This document shows positions 20,726 through 31,206 of a stretch of 64,000 nt of DNA, piece by piece. Made by a program: the position numbers and the translations under genes. Positions within the stretch are counted from its first letter, which is position 1. The number at the start of each line of letters is the position of its first letter. Under the pieces are notes generated by a model. The model saw only the letters and a list, made by a program, of their open reading frames with translations, was not told the origin of the DNA and did no database searches. The stretch is from Symbiodinium natans (lineage: Eukaryota; Sar; Dinophyceae; Suessiales; Symbiodiniaceae), in the NCBI GenBank assembly GCA_905221605.1, contig CAJNDS010002753.1, forward strand, positions 120,001-184,000, read 5' to 3'.

Positions 20726-20852
20726 GGTCTACCGCGAAGGCTCTGCGTTTCTACAGTTATCCGCAAGTTGCAGGTGCCGAGTGTTCAGTGATTTTTTTAA
20801 GAGCATCCTTCTTCCGTACAGCCGGAGGATGCCGGAGGCTTCGGCGGAGTAA
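20726..20852 (+). CDS. candidate terminal exon
   Basis: After caaaag. Reads VYREGSAFLQLSASCRCRVF ... RRMPEASAE and stops at TAA, just before a CCCTAAA tract. Could be the last exon of a gene. Confidence 0.4.
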
Positions 20853-20920
20853 TTTGCAACCCTAAACCCTAAACCCTAAACCCTAAACCCTAAACCCTAA
20901 AACCTTGGCCCTGGGCGCAG

Positions 20921-20983
20921 GTCCCCGGCCCGAAGGACTCAGGCTCTCCTATCTGAGCGCAACAGAGGCACAGCCGCTTTAGG
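20921..20983 (+). CDS. candidate exon
   Basis: Acceptor ctgggcgcag, donor GTTTAGGG. Reads SPARRTQALLSERNRGTAAL. Confidence 0.5.
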
Positions 20984-21100
20984 GTTTAGGGTTTAGGGTT
21001 TAGGGTTTAGGGTTTAGGGGTTTAGGGGTTTAGGGGTTTAGGGGTTTAGGGGTTTAGGGGTTTAGGGGTTTAGGGGTTTAGGGGTTTAGGAGGGGTTTTG

Positions 21101-21214
21101 GGCACCAAGAGTTTTGGGAGCCTTGTAGCGAATGGTCCCCGAAAGTTTGGGAACGCCCTGGCTGTCAGCTTTTTTGGGATGGCCCTATACAATCCTGGGA
21201 GAGAGGACCTCTGA
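21101..21214 (+). CDS. candidate terminal exon, 37 codons plus stop
   Basis: Directly follows a TTTAGGGG tract. Reads TKSFGSLVANGPRKFGNALA then VSFFGMALYNPGREDL and stops at TGA. Very protein-like. The start and acceptor are unclear because the repeat itself is open upstream. Confidence 0.5.
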   Translation, partial: GTKSFGSLVANGPRKFGNALAVSFFGMALYNPGREDL

Positions 21215-21684
21215 ATGTTAGGCCCGGAGATTCCCTTCCCTCCTTTCCCCTGACATGGGCTGAGCTGAGGCTCCCCCAAACCCTAAAACCCTCCATGTGT
21301 CAGGGCTGTCAAGGTCCATCTAGGGAGGGCTCTAGGGCTTAGGCTCACGGGCTCCTAATAGGGAACTACGTACGTTCTATCCCTACACACACACACACAT
21401 ATATAGATTTATTTTCGTATATAACATTATACATATATATATATGGTTTTATTTACGAATGGTTATTTAATTATATGTCGAACTGATATTTGTGCTTGTT
21501 TATACAGGGTGTAAATCTCTAATGATTCCTCTTTTCAGAACGAGTAGGTAGGCTTTGAACCCTCAACCGTCGACTTGGTCGAGGCGCGCTGACTGATGGA
21601 CTCCATTGCAGAGCCCCTCGATCCTGTGAGCTGACGCGGCGAAGGAGCTTCTGAGATTCCCGGTCTCAACAAAAATACCATGAG

Positions 21685-21947
21685 GCGCGGGACTGCGCAC
21701 GTGGTCTCTGAAGGCTTGCGCAGAGCCTCGGAACCGTGTTCCTGGGCAGTGGGAACATTTGAAGGACATGGCCACGAAGACCGGGCACGGTGGACCCTGG
21801 ATGCAGCGGCATCTTGATACTTCTATAGCAAAAGGCACAAAAAGGTTGCTCGCTCCGGGCTTGAAACAAGAAGCATCTTTGCTGTTGAAGGAGCATATCT
21901 ACAGAATTGCACGCCGCCAGAAGTTGATTTCCAGACGTGTTGTCTAG
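21685..21947 (+). CDS. candidate exon or small ORF, 87 codons
   Basis: Open from an AG at 21684 to TAG. Reads LRTWSLKACAEPRNRVPGQW ... ARRQKLISRRVV, with a basic C-terminus. An internal ATG at 21759 would give 62 residues. No family recognised. Confidence 0.45.
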
Positions 21948-22172
21948 CAGAAGTCGAGCAGACCATCAAAGCAAGAAGAGAATGATTCCTCTCCCCCTCA
22001 ACAACGGCCTGTACTTCCAGCGGACACCCTCAAAAGCTAAACCCTAAACCCGAAACCCTAAACTCGAAACCCTAAACCCTAAACCCTAAACCCTAACCCC
22101 TAAACCCTAAACCCTAAACCCTAAACCCCACGCCTTCTACTCTTGAAATGCCTGCTTAGTGAGTCTGCCTCA

Positions 22173-22238
22173 ATGGCTGCAGAGACTTCAGTCGCCGATG
22201 GAGATCTGCAGCTCAGCAAGCACTCACAGTCATGGCTA
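22173..22238 (+). CDS. candidate exon with ATG
   Basis: MAAETSVADGDLQLSKHSQS then WL, ending where a family-5 element begins (ggatgcccagtagtgccc). A plausible N-terminus. Confidence 0.5.
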
Positions 22239-22470
22239 GGATGCCCAGTAGTGCCCTTATTCCCTTTTTTGGGGGGGTTTAGGTTCTCTTATAAACCCCT
22301 TTAAGCAAAAAAGGTCACCCTTTTTAATCCCAGGTTGCTGGGCAGCCCAGAGGGCTCTACCTTGGACCCAGAGTAGGCCCTGATGCCCTTTTTGGAGGCT
22401 TGGGTTCCCTTCTAAACCCTTGATTTCAAAACGGGCACCCTTTCTATTCCTAGGCTTCTCTTGGGTCGAG
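22239..22470. repeat. two adjacent family-5 elements
   Basis: One copy from 22239 to about 22350 (atgcccagtagtgcccttat ... ttgctgggcagccc), another from about 22366 to 22470 (gacccagagtaggccctgat ... cttctcttgggtc), with 15 bp between them. Confidence 0.7.
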
Positions 22471-22606
22471 TCTACCTTGCAAGACCCTTCAGGTTGTACC
22501 CTGAGGATTTGGGGACGCTCCTTAAAGATTCTCTAAGGGAACATAAGGGCCATATGAGGAGTTTATGAAGGGAACCTTTCAAGGGGTACATCCTCAGGGC
22601 TCCGAG

Positions 22607-22682
22607 TATGACTCCCTTGTCACCGAAGGTCAACTGTAGTCATTGCAGGCGATGGTGGGAAGGGGGAGATTGGGGTCCGAAG
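22607..22682 (+). CDS. candidate exon, consensus donor
   Basis: After ctccgag, donor GTGAGT. Reads MTPLSPKVNCSHCRRWWEGG then DWGPK. The CxxC is not enough to call a domain. Confidence 0.55.
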
Positions 22683-23009
22683 GTGAGTGGCATGATGCTG
22701 GTGATGCTTGCTGTGATAGGGTTTCGGATAAAGGGGACCATTTGGGGGATATAGACCCTCTCAATAAGGTCTCTGTTTAAGAGAGCCAGAAGAGGGTTCG
22801 GAAGGGTTCCCCTCCAAGGGTCCCCCTTATCCTACCTGGGATGTGAGGAGAAGGGGAACACTGTATGTGCGTGCCTGCCTGCGTTCCCGCCCGCCTGCCT
22901 GCCTCCATGCGGGCGGGTCTGTCGGTTGGTCGGTCTGCCTTTCGGTCTCTGTGCGTCCGTGTGAGGGTACTTTTTTTGTTTGCTTTTGAATTTTGTTTGT
23001 GTTTGTGAG

Positions 23010-23030
23010 TATGATGACACCGAAATGAAG
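23010..23030 (+). CDS. candidate micro-exon, 7 codons
   Basis: Acceptor gtgtttgtgag, donor GTACCG. Reads YDDTEMK in phase 0. Confidence 0.35.
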
Positions 23031-23143
23031 GTACCGGCCAGCACAAAAGCGACCTCCCCTGGCCCCGTCCGAACCCACACCCGAAACCCTAAACACCTCG
23101 AAACCCTCGAAACCCCTAAACACCCAAATCGCTTAACCCTGAG

Positions 23144-23174
23144 GTGGCTGTTGAGGGATCTTCTAGGACGCGCG
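23144..23174 (+). CDS. candidate exon, consensus donor
   Basis: After aaccctgag, donor GTAAGC. Reads VAVEGSSRTR. Family-5-like DNA (cccttattcccctttttctt) starts at the donor. Confidence 0.45.
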
Positions 23175-23418
23175 GTAAGCCCTTATTCCCCTTTTTCTTG
23201 GAGATTAGGGGGGGTTTAGGGTTTAAGGCTTTAAGGTTCAGGGCTTAGTTTCCAGGGGAAACCTCCCTGGGCCGCCCCGAGTTTAGGGTTTAGGGTTTAG
23301 GGTTTAGAGTTTAGGGTGTAGGGTTTAGGGTTCAGGGTTCAGGGTTCAGGGTTCAGGGTTCAGGGTTCAGGGTTCAAAGTCCAAGGCATGCCGCCACAGC
23401 CCTCCCCACCTTCAACCA

Positions 23419-23594
23419 TACTTGGAGGTCCATTTATAACCAGGTTAGAACTGCACTTTTAACCCCCTAAACCCTAAACCCTAAACCCTAAACCCTATAA
23501 CCCACTTATGAGCCCCTGAAGTGACCCAACATGGTTATAATTGGGGTTTTAAGTACAGATGTAATTCGGTTCGTAAGTACCATGAACCTCCAAG
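23419..23594. mobile_element. family-1 element with an internal CCCTAAA tract
   Basis: tacttggaggtccatttata ... accatgaacctccaag. About 35 bp of CCCTAAA repeats (about 23464-23500) interrupt the arm where other copies read straight through ttacaacccactta. Confidence 0.8.
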
Positions 23595-23645
23595 TACGCC
23601 CAAAATGGACCCAGAGTAGGCCTGATTCTCTTGTTGTTCCTAGGC

Positions 23646-23763
23646 TACTTGGAGGTTCATGAGTACTGTTTAGATAACCCCAATAATGAGTACCTAATTG
23701 GAGGACTTCGGGGGCTTATAAGTAGACTTAGAATTGGGGTTATAAGTACCCTGAACCTCCCAG
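23646..23763. repeat. family-1 palindromic element
   Basis: tacttggaggttcatgagta ... taccctgaacctcccag. 50 bp after the previous copy. Confidence 0.8.
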
Positions 23764-23990
23764 TGCCCTTAGGTCTAGATGCGTCTACGTTAGGGTTCAG
23801 GGGTTATTTTTGTTCGCGCTGAACCCTGAATCCTAAACCCGAAGCCTGACAACCCTAGGGTTTAGAGTTTACAGCTTAGGGTAAGCCCTAAACGCTCAAA
23901 CCTCATGTCTTAGATTCTCACCCCTGAACCCTGAACCCTAAAAAATAACCCCAAACCCTAAAGCCTAAAGAAGTCAAACCCCAAACCATC

Positions 23991-24021
<31 letters not shown>

Positions 24022-24102
24022 CTAAACCCTCAACCCAAAGCCCTCAACCCCCCTAAAGCCTCAACCCCCCTCAACCCTCAACCCTCAACCCTCAACCCTG
24101 AG

Positions 24103-24225
24103 GCCGCGACTTCACATCGCATTAGCATGGCTGCGGACACCTTTGTCAGGTCGACGTGCGGAGCCCTGGGATGTAACAACGTTGCGGCCTTCAGAGCTCA
24201 GGCTATAGGACTGTTGAGCTTTCGG
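24103..24225 (+). CDS. candidate exon, 41 codons
   Basis: After caaccctgag, donor GTTAGGG. Reads AATSHRISMAADTFVRSTCG then ALGCNNVAAFRAQAIGLLSF. Phase 0 at both ends. Confidence 0.6.
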
Positions 24226-25203
24226 GTTAGGGTTGAGGGTTGAGGGTTGAGGGTTGAGGGTCTATGCAATCGGTCATGCGGACTGTCACGAAGCGAGACA
24301 CTCGGCGACTAAACGGAGGATTTAGGGGTTAGGGTTTAGGGTTTAGGGTTTAGGGTTTAGGGTTTAGGGTTTAGGGTGTTGGACTCTGGGACTTTAGGGT
24401 GTTGGGAATTCGGGTGAAAGGGCTTTTTAGTAATTTGGGACTTTCGAGTTTTTGGACTTCAGAGGAGTTTTTCGGACGTCAGGTCGTTGGGTTGGTGGCT
24501 TTGGGGTTTAGCACTGCCGGGTGCTTTGATGTTTAGACGCTTGAAGTCCCTTGTTGGGTTTAGGGTTTTGTGTTTGGTGTTTGGGGTTGCCTGCCTAGAG
24601 CGCATAGCGTTTGGAGTTGCGTGCTTTCCGGCTTGGGGTCCAGAACCCAGGACGTTTCGGGTTCGTAGGGGCCAAGGGCTTTAGGGTTAAGGGTTCAGGG
24701 TTTATTGCTAACAAAACGCCCAACATCCCAACCCTTCAAAGCCCTAAGCCCCAAAAGCCCTGCCAAGCCCTAAAGCCTAAACCTGTATACCATGACAAGC
24801 CTCTCAGAAATGCCTACGCCACCCTTGACCCTAAAACCCCAAAAATCCGAAAGCCAGCCTCGCAATCCCATAATTAGCCTAAACCCAGGCTTTAAGGGTT
24901 TAGGGTTTATCGAAATTGTATGGGGCTTATGTCCGGAGTTTTGGGGGTTTTTCGAATGTTTGTATGTCCGGAAGACCTGTCTCTTGAAGCCGTTTGGCCT
25001 TTGGCGTTCTTTGAAGGTCATTGTAGTCCATCGACATTGCAAGCTTTGGGCACTGAAGGATTATTATAATCCTTCAGCCCCTCGAAATTGCATGTTCTCA
25101 GTCTCTCAGTGAATCACATACAGTTTCTATTTATCCTGGCCTTGATGGTTGAAGGTTTGGGGCAAACAACCTCCCAAACCCCAAATGCCCACCGATGCAT
25201 CAG

Positions 25204-25273
25204 GTCGCTGCCCGCGGCCCTGCCCCAGAGCCGCGCGGTCGCCGACTGCCAGGAGGCCGAGATCCAGGCGGGG
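25204..25273 (+). CDS. candidate exon
   Basis: After gatgcatcag, donor GTTGAGG. Reads SLPAALPQSRAVADCQEAEI then QAG. Confidence 0.55.
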
Positions 25274-25466
25274 GTTGAGGGGTTTAGGGTTTGGGGTTTA
25301 CGGTTTAGGGTGTAGGAGTTTAGGGTTTGGGGTTTAGGGTTTCGGGATGTATACGGATTTAGGGATTTCGGGGTTTAGGGTTGAAGGTGTAGGGTTTTGG
25401 GATCTCGGGTGAAAGGTTTCCGGGGATCTTTGCGGCTTGGAGCTTTATGGCTTGTGGGTTTAGGAC

Positions 25467-25718
25467 TTGTGGTTTAGGCTCTCTAGGGTTTCAGAGTTCA
25501 AGTCTTCCGCCTCTTTGGGGCTTGAGATTTCTCAAGGTTTATTGAAGTTTTTCGGGTTTGAGGTTTCAAGGACTTTGAGTTTAGTGGACATGGCTGTCTG
25601 GTTTACGTTTCCAACTGATCACAAAGTGTGCCGCAGCATTATTTCGGGCTTTGGGGGCCTTGCGGTGTTGAGGCAAATCCGTCAAATCCCACAACCCCCG
25701 CGCCAAAAAGCCTTGTAG
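25467..25718 (+). CDS. possible exon, unknown
   Basis: 83 open codons. The later part (LSLVDMAVWFTFPTDHKVCR ... RQIPQPPRQKAL) is protein-like and ends at TAG; the first third is telomere-like DNA. Confidence 0.3.
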   Translation: MWFRLSRVSEFKSSASLGLEISQGLLKFFGFEVSRTLSLVDMAVWFTFPTDHKVCRSIISGFGGLAVLRQIRQIPQPPRQKAL

Positions 25719-25912
25719 GCGCTAAAGCTTCCCAGTTCTAAACCCTAAACCCTAAACCCTAAACCCTAAACCCTAAACCCTAATTCCAAAGCCTCCCTGA
25801 TTCTAAAGCCAATCGCCGCCCAGACTCTGCAGGCCTCGAACCCCTGAGCCCCCTTAAGCCCCAGGGTTTAGGGTTTGGGGTTTGGGGTTTAGGGTTTAGG
25901 GTTTAGGGTTTA

Positions 25913-26045
25913 GGGCCCTTAAGATGGGCCCTTAAATCGGAACTCCTTCTGTACCCTTTATATATCCTCTAATACCCAAGGGCCCATACCTCTGACTCAG
26001 AACCCCTCGAACGAACGTAAGGGACCATGTGAAGCGAAAATGAAA
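25913..26045. repeat. family-6 palindromic element, diverged
   Basis: agggcccttaagatgggccc ... cgtaagggaccatgtgaag. Relatives at 31207, 36008, 45973 and 46484. Confidence 0.55.
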
Positions 26046-26561
26046 CTTCCCTTAGACACCCGGTACTTGTAGCCCTCACTCCCCCACCCAAAGCTCCAAA
26101 ACCTTAAAACCCTACGGCCCGCAGCCCTCAACCCCCGAAAGCCCTACTTATCCCATAGACGCGCCCCAAAGCCCCCGTACTGAATTCCCCCCAAACCCCT
26201 AAGCCCCTCAGCCCTGAAGGGTTTCAGGCCCTCAGGTTTAGGGTTCAGGGCCAGTTTAGGGTTTAGGGTTTAGGGTTTAGGGTTTAGGGCAAGCCCCAAA
26301 CCCTCTAACTCCCAAACCCTACAACAGGCCAGGGCGGGCCCCTTATTGCCTTGTTTTCGGGCTTCGGTTCCCGTCGAAGCCCCTTCCCACCAAAGTGGGC
26401 GCCCTTTCGGTTCCCAGCTTACTGCTGGCTCTAGACCACCCTATACCTACTATCTGCCCAAGAACCCCCCCCCAAGGATAAGACCTATACTGCCCTTTTA
26501 AGGAAGTATATATATACACACATATATTTTTTGGGGGGGTCTGACTTAAGCAACCAGCAGA

Positions 26562-26692
26562 TACTTGGAGCTTCGCGGTACTTCTAAGTATAACCGCAAT
26601 TATAACTGTACTCATTTAAGGCCCCTAAGTCTTCTAAGTAGCTTGTAAGTAGACTTCTAATTGGGTTATGAGTACCCATGAACCTGCAAGTA
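26562..26692. repeat. family-1 palindromic element
   Basis: tacttggagcttcgcggta ... acccatgaacctgcaagta. Confidence 0.7.
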
Positions 26693-26735
26693 TAGAGTAT
26701 GTTTTATGACCCCTAAACCCTAAACCCTCAACCCT

Positions 26736-26852
26736 ACCGAAGAGATCAGTACAGACCCGAATGCTTTGCAATCTGTTGGGCGCCAGGCTAATGGAGCCAC
26801 TTGGGAGGACCTCCTCTCATCTACTCATGGATTTCCCTACTGCCCCCCTCTA
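26736..26852 (+). CDS. candidate exon, up to 39 codons
   Basis: Follows ctcaaccct. Reads TEEISTDPNALQSVGRQANG then ATWEDLLSSTHGFP. Exact borders uncertain. Confidence 0.5.
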
Positions 26853-27123
26853 TACTAATTAAGGATATTTAAGGGGGAGCCGAAAAAGGTGAAGAAAAGA
26901 GGGGGTGGTAGAGAAGCCGATGATTCTCTTACTAAGCCAAGAGTTGTTCTCTACGCTTTTTGGGTTTCCTTAATTAAAGTAGGAATTGGGCTTTGGAGAA
27001 GTAAGTTTAAGGGTCTAGGGTGTTAGGGTTTTCCTGTTTTAGGGCATAGTGTTCTAGGATGTTTTTGTATAGGCTTTATGGTTTAGAGTTCAGGGTTTGG
27101 AGCAGAGGGCTTGAGGTTTTCAG

Positions 27124-27158
27124 GGGGCCTCCCGCATGATCCAGAAGCTCACTCAGGA
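27124..27158 (+). CDS. candidate exon
   Basis: Acceptor ttgaggttttcag, donor GTTTAGGG. Reads GASRMIQKLTQ. A clean example of a telomere-repeat donor. Confidence 0.55.
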
Positions 27159-27295
27159 GTTTAGGGTTTAGGGTTTAGGGTTTAGGGTTTAGGGTTTAGG
27201 GTTTAGGGTTTAGGCACCCTTGTGGTCTCAGCTGTGAAGAGCTGAAGCTCCGAAGCGCATCACCTTAAATCCGCCAACCCTAAATCCTATTTACC

Positions 27296-27426
27296 CTATG
27301 GCTCCAATGTAGTTCCTTTTTGGGTTAGCTATGGGGAATTCTAGTATACTACCCCCAAAAGGTACTACATCTATAGGGAATTCTGGTATACTACCCCCAA
27401 AAGGTACTACATAGGAGCCTTTGGGT
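27296..27426. repeat. family-3 element with internal partial duplication
   Basis: accctatggctccaatgtag ... The right arm (ggtactacat, then ctatagggaattctggtata and again ggtactacatagg) is present twice. Confidence 0.8.
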
Positions 27427-27804
27427 ACTGTAAACGAAGCTAAAAGCCTGCGGGGGGGGGGGGGGGGGGGGTGCGTATGGTGGACGGGTACACCTCAGCC
27501 CAGGCCCTAAACCCTGCGACCGTCCCCTCCCTTCCTGACCATACCATATTATGGGATGTGAGGTGTGAGCGGGAGACGCCAGACGATTGACCTTTTGCAC
27601 CCTAAACCCTAAACCCTAAACCCTAAACCCTAAACCTTAAACCCTAAACCCTAAACCCTAAACCCTAAACCTCCCCCGCTCCCCTTAATATGGTCCGGCC
27701 CTTGCTGTGGTTTCGACTCTGGTTTGCGCGGGGGGGGGGGGGGGGGGCTATTTATAAAGCACAAGCCCTATAACTCCAAACCCGAAACCCGAACCTACGT
27801 GAAG

Positions 27805-27844
27805 CCACGGTCCCTTTGATGAGGACCTCCAGCTCGCGATGCCG
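27805..27844 (+). CDS. candidate exon, consensus donor
   Basis: After acgtgaag, donor GTGAGT. Reads GPFDEDLQLAMP. Confidence 0.45.
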
Positions 27845-28476
27845 GTGAGTCCCACTGAAATGGGGGAGCTCACGGAGCATTTGGGCCGCATGGTTTACAG
27901 GGTTTACAGGTTTATTGGGTTCAATGTTTTTGTTTGGCTTTATGGGGTTTGTACGAATTTATGGGGGGTTGATAGGGTTTATAGGGTTTATGCAATTTCT
28001 CGGGCTTATGGGCTTTATAGGGTTTATGGGGTTATGGGGTTGTTGGGCTTATAGGGCTTTTTGTGTTTGTAGGGTTTAGGGGTTAGGATTTAAGGGAATG
28101 GGTTGTTTATTGGATTTATAGGGCTCGTGGGGTTTATTGGGGGAAGGGCCCACTTGCACCCTATGACCTGGCTCGCTCGCGTTGAACAAATGTCCTGGCC
28201 AGGCAAGACTGCAGGAAGGGGGTTATTTGCCCTGTTAAGCAGTCGCCCCCTAAACCCCAACAAGGCAGAACAGATGTAGAACTTGGATCGAATACTGATA
28301 TAGGAGGTACCGTTAAGGAGGGATCTGATTTAGAAGAATCCTCTGGTGAGGGTTTTTTGAGGGGGGGGGGCTTATTATAGTATAATTATAAAGGGGCCAT
28401 AAGGGCTTACTATTAGTAGCTATTCCGACCTCTATATCATGTAGGCTTGTGGGGCTTTGTGCTGTGAAAATTGCAG

Positions 28477-28527
28477 GGCAGGGCTCTCCCAGACCACGGC
28501 CGTCAGCACGGCCCGTGGGTTCCTTGG
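28477..28527 (+). CDS. candidate exon, 17 codons
   Basis: Acceptor gtgaaaattgcag, donor GTTTAGGG. Reads GRALPDHGRQHGPWVPW with phase 0 at both ends. First of three consecutive well-defined exons. Confidence 0.6.
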
Positions 28528-28603
28528 GTTTAGGGTTTAGGGTTTAGGTTTTCCTGCGCATCGAGTTGTCACAATAGTGGGAGGGTGCCTGCCTTCTCTC
28601 CAG

Positions 28604-28642
28604 CCTAGCCCCAAGAGAGCTTGGCTGCTTGAGCAGCTCCAG
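28604..28642 (+). CDS. candidate exon, 13 codons, canonical sites
   Basis: Acceptor gccttctctccag, donor GTAAGA. Reads PSPKRAWLLEQLQ with phase 0 at both ends, in phase with 28477-28527. Confidence 0.65.
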
Positions 28643-28689
28643 GTAAGAATCAGCAACCGCAAGCTTAAGGGCGGAAATTGGGCCTGCAG

Positions 28690-28702
28690 GTGTCGGCTGC
28701 AA
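28690..28702 (+). CDS. candidate 13-nt micro-exon
   Basis: Acceptor ttgggcctgcag, donor GTAAGT. Reads VSAA plus one base. In phase with the preceding exon. Confidence 0.4.
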
Positions 28703-28910
28703 GTAAGTCCTCTCACCGACCTCAAGCCCGAAACCCAAAATCCCTAAACCCTGAAACGCCCTGAGCTGCAGCTCCTAAAACCCTGCACCCTAAACCCTAA
28801 ACCCTAAACCCTAAACCCTAAACCCTAAACCCTAAACCCCAAACCCCAAACCCCAAACCCCAAACCCCAAACCCCAAACCCCAAACCCTAACCCTAAACC
28901 CTAAATCCAG

Positions 28911-29024
28911 GCATCTTGAACTGGAAAGCTGCTCCCTCTACTGCCGGACCCTGGGTATCGAGATTTGCTGCGCAGCCCAGCAGTGGTTCATCCCCTGGGA
29001 GGCGGGAAAGAGTTGCTGGGTTTG
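28911..29024 (+). CDS. candidate exon, 37 codons
   Basis: Acceptor ctaaatccag, donor GTTTAGGG. Reads HLELESCSLYCRTLGIEICC then AAQQWFIPWEAGKSCWV. Cys/Trp-rich. Confidence 0.6.
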
Positions 29025-29122
29025 GTTTAGGGTTTAGGGTTTAGGGTTTAGGGTTTAGGGTTTAGGGTTTAGGGTTTAGGGTTTAGGGTTTAGGGTTTAG
29101 GGTTTAGGGTTTAGGGTTTAGG
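29025..29122 (+). repeat. telomere-like (TTTAGGG)n tract
   Basis: About 13 units starting exactly at the donor of the preceding exon. Confidence 0.95.
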
Positions 29123-29133
29123 GTTTTGGAGTA

Positions 29134-29225
29134 CTACCCAAAGGCTCCAATGTAGTTCCTTTTTGGGTTCGCTATAGGGGGTTTTGGTATACTACCCCAA
29201 AAGGTACTACACAGGAGCCTTTGGG
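29134..29225. repeat. family-3 palindromic element
   Basis: acccaaaggctccaatgtag ... actacacaggagcctttggg. A truncated relative lies at 29518-29583. Confidence 0.8.
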
Positions 29226-29707
29226 GATACTTTACTATTTTTTAAATGCTGGGTTCCTACTCTAGCTACTTAGACCTAAAGAATAGAACCTTTTTTGTTC
29301 GAGGGCCTATCCTAGCTACGTCGACCTAGAGAATATAACCCTTTTTTGTTCCAGGGTCAACTCCAAAGTAGGGGTTGGGTACCCTAAACCACAGACTAAC
29401 CCCAAACCTTGCTTAGACTAGCGCCGCTTAAGCGCTAAACCCTTGGCATCCAGTTGCCTTAAGCGCGAAGCTGCACCTAAAGCGCTCTGCCCAATGGGGT
29501 GTAGGGGTTCAGGGTATACCCAAAGGCTCCACCAATGTAGTTCCTTATTTGGGTTTTTGCACTACATTGGAGCCTTTTGGTAGTTGTAGCTGTTGTTTTT
29601 GTGAGTCCCCCCCCCAGCCCCTACTCGGACCCAGAGTAGGCCCTTGTTCCCTCTTTTTTAGGCTTAGGCTCCCGTATAATTGTAAACGTGCGCGCGCCGC
29701 CTCGGCA

Positions 29708-29926
29708 GCCGGGCCGGCCCAGAGCATGCAGTATGTGGAGATGACGCCTGGAGGCGCCCTCTATAGGGGGGTCCCGTCCCACAGGGGCGTCCCAGTGGAC
29801 GGAAGGAAATACGCTTATCGGCAGGAAGCTGACAAAGAGGGGTGGAAGGTTTATGAAGGTTTGAGGGTTGGACAGGCGTCCAATGCAGGGCGGGCAAGAG
29901 GTCCAAAAAAAGTGCCACCAGACTGA
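29708..29926 (+). CDS. candidate exon
   Basis: After gccggcccag. Reads SMQYVEMTPGGALYRGVPSH ... QEADKEGWKVYEGLRVGQAS and stops at TGA. No family recognised. Confidence 0.4.
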   Translation, partial: AGPAQSMQYVEMTPGGALYRGVPSHRGVPVDGRKYAYRQEADKEGWKVYEGLRVGQASNAGRARGPKKVPPD

Positions 29927-30168
29927 ATGAGTTGGGAAGTGGAGGGGAGGGGCTTCGTGCATTTTCCTCTGTAGGAGCCGCCGACAGGTAGGTGGGCATC
30001 GGTTTGCAGCTGCTCCATGCGATCGGGGGGGGTCCCACAGGGCGGGGAGGGGGCAAAACTCTGCATGCGGGAAGGGCTGGGTTAGGGGGAAGGAGACCGG
30101 ATCCGGGTCTGCTTGTTCCAGATGCTTCTCGGCAGGAAGCCGAGGCGAATTCAACCGTTTTAAACCCA

Positions 30169-30400
30169 AAAGGGACTCAGCGTAGGCCCTTATTCCCTGT
30201 TTTTAGGGCACTTAGGTTCCCTTATAAACCCCCTTCTCGGTTTTGGAGTACTGTATTTAATACTTTTTTTTGGTTCTGGGTTCCTATTATAGCTACTTAT
30301 ACCTAAAAAGTATATACTTTTTTTCCAGGGTCTACTCCAAAGGTAGGCCTTTTAGCCAGAAGGGCCCCCGTTTTGTTATGTTTTGTTCCTAGGTTGCTCT
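30169..30400. repeat. family-5 element plus inserted repeat
   Basis: gggactcagcgtaggccctt ... agaagggcccccgttttgtt. The middle matches text at 29222-29360 (ggttcctattatagctactt), so a second repeat seems to be nested here. Confidence 0.55.
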
Positions 30401-30608
30401 AGCCCCTACAACGCGAAACCCTCAAACCTACACTCTGCTCTTCCAAGCCCTAAACTCCCAAACCCCAAAACCCCAAAAACCTCCCTAAACCCTAATGAAA
30501 CTTAAAACCTAAAACCTAAACCCTAAACCCTAAACCCTAAACCCTAAACCCTAAGCCCTAAACCCTAAACCCCAAACCCCTGAACCCGAAACCCTGACAA
30601 CTCTGCAG

Positions 30609-30704
30609 GCCGCGCCTCAGCTGACTGAGGGGCCGGATTCATCCCCGGCAAGGTCTTCCTCGCACCCGCACGCCGCGTGGGCGCGATGGGTGCGAATTTC
30701 TGGA
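30609..30704 (+). CDS. candidate exon, 32 codons
   Basis: Acceptor gacaactctgcag, donor GTTTGTGG. Reads AAPQLTEGPDSSPARSSSHP then HAAWARWVRISG. Phase 0 at both ends. Confidence 0.6.
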
Positions 30705-30782
30705 GTTTGTGGGCGTGTAGGGTTTATTTGCCCTAAACCCTAAACTCTAAACCCTAAACCCCAAACCCTAAATCCCCTACAG

Positions 30783-30850
30783 CGGCTTTGAAGCTGAGGA
30801 AGCCCTGGTCTTCAGCATGTTGTGGACTTTATGTTGCAGCATTTTTTCAA
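30783..30850 (+). CDS. candidate exon
   Basis: Acceptor aatcccctacag, donor GTTTAGGG. Reads GFEAEEALVFSMLWTLCCSI, hydrophobic in its second half. Confidence 0.6.
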
Positions 30851-30947
30851 GTTTAGGGCTTAGGGTTTAGGGTTTAGGGTTTGGGGTTTGGGGTTTGGGG
30901 TTGAGGGTTAGGGTGGAACCCTCAACCCGTGATGCTTCTGACTGCAG

Positions 30948-30997
30948 ACTGTAGACCTCATAAGCTGTCGACCCAACTTGGAAGCTCTTTTGACCCA
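30948..30997 (+). CDS. candidate exon, consensus donor
   Basis: Acceptor gcttctgactgcag, donor GTAAGT. Reads TVDLISCRPNLEALLT. A family-1 element begins 7 bp into the following intron. Confidence 0.6.
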
Positions 30998-31004
30998 GTA
31001 AGTC

Positions 31005-31133
31005 TACTTGGAGGTTCAGGGTACTTATAACTTATAACCCTAATTATAACTGTACTTCTAAGCCCCCTAAGTCCCCTAAGTAGGTTATAAGTAGACTTGT
31101 ACCTGTGGCCAGAAGTACCCATGAACCTCCAAG
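31005..31133. repeat. family-1 palindromic element
   Basis: tacttggaggttcagggtac ... acccatgaacctccaag. Sits inside the intron after 30997. Confidence 0.8.
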
Positions 31134-31206
31134 TACTTGGCATCCCCCAAACTTAGAATCGCCACAACCTCCCTCACTAAGCATGGTCACTAAGCCACTA
31201 ATCTAA

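Noticed and set aside
29621-30169. 182-residue minus-strand Pro-rich ORF
   Set aside because: Overlaps a + strand segment with better composition and a splice acceptor, and crosses a family-5 repeat.
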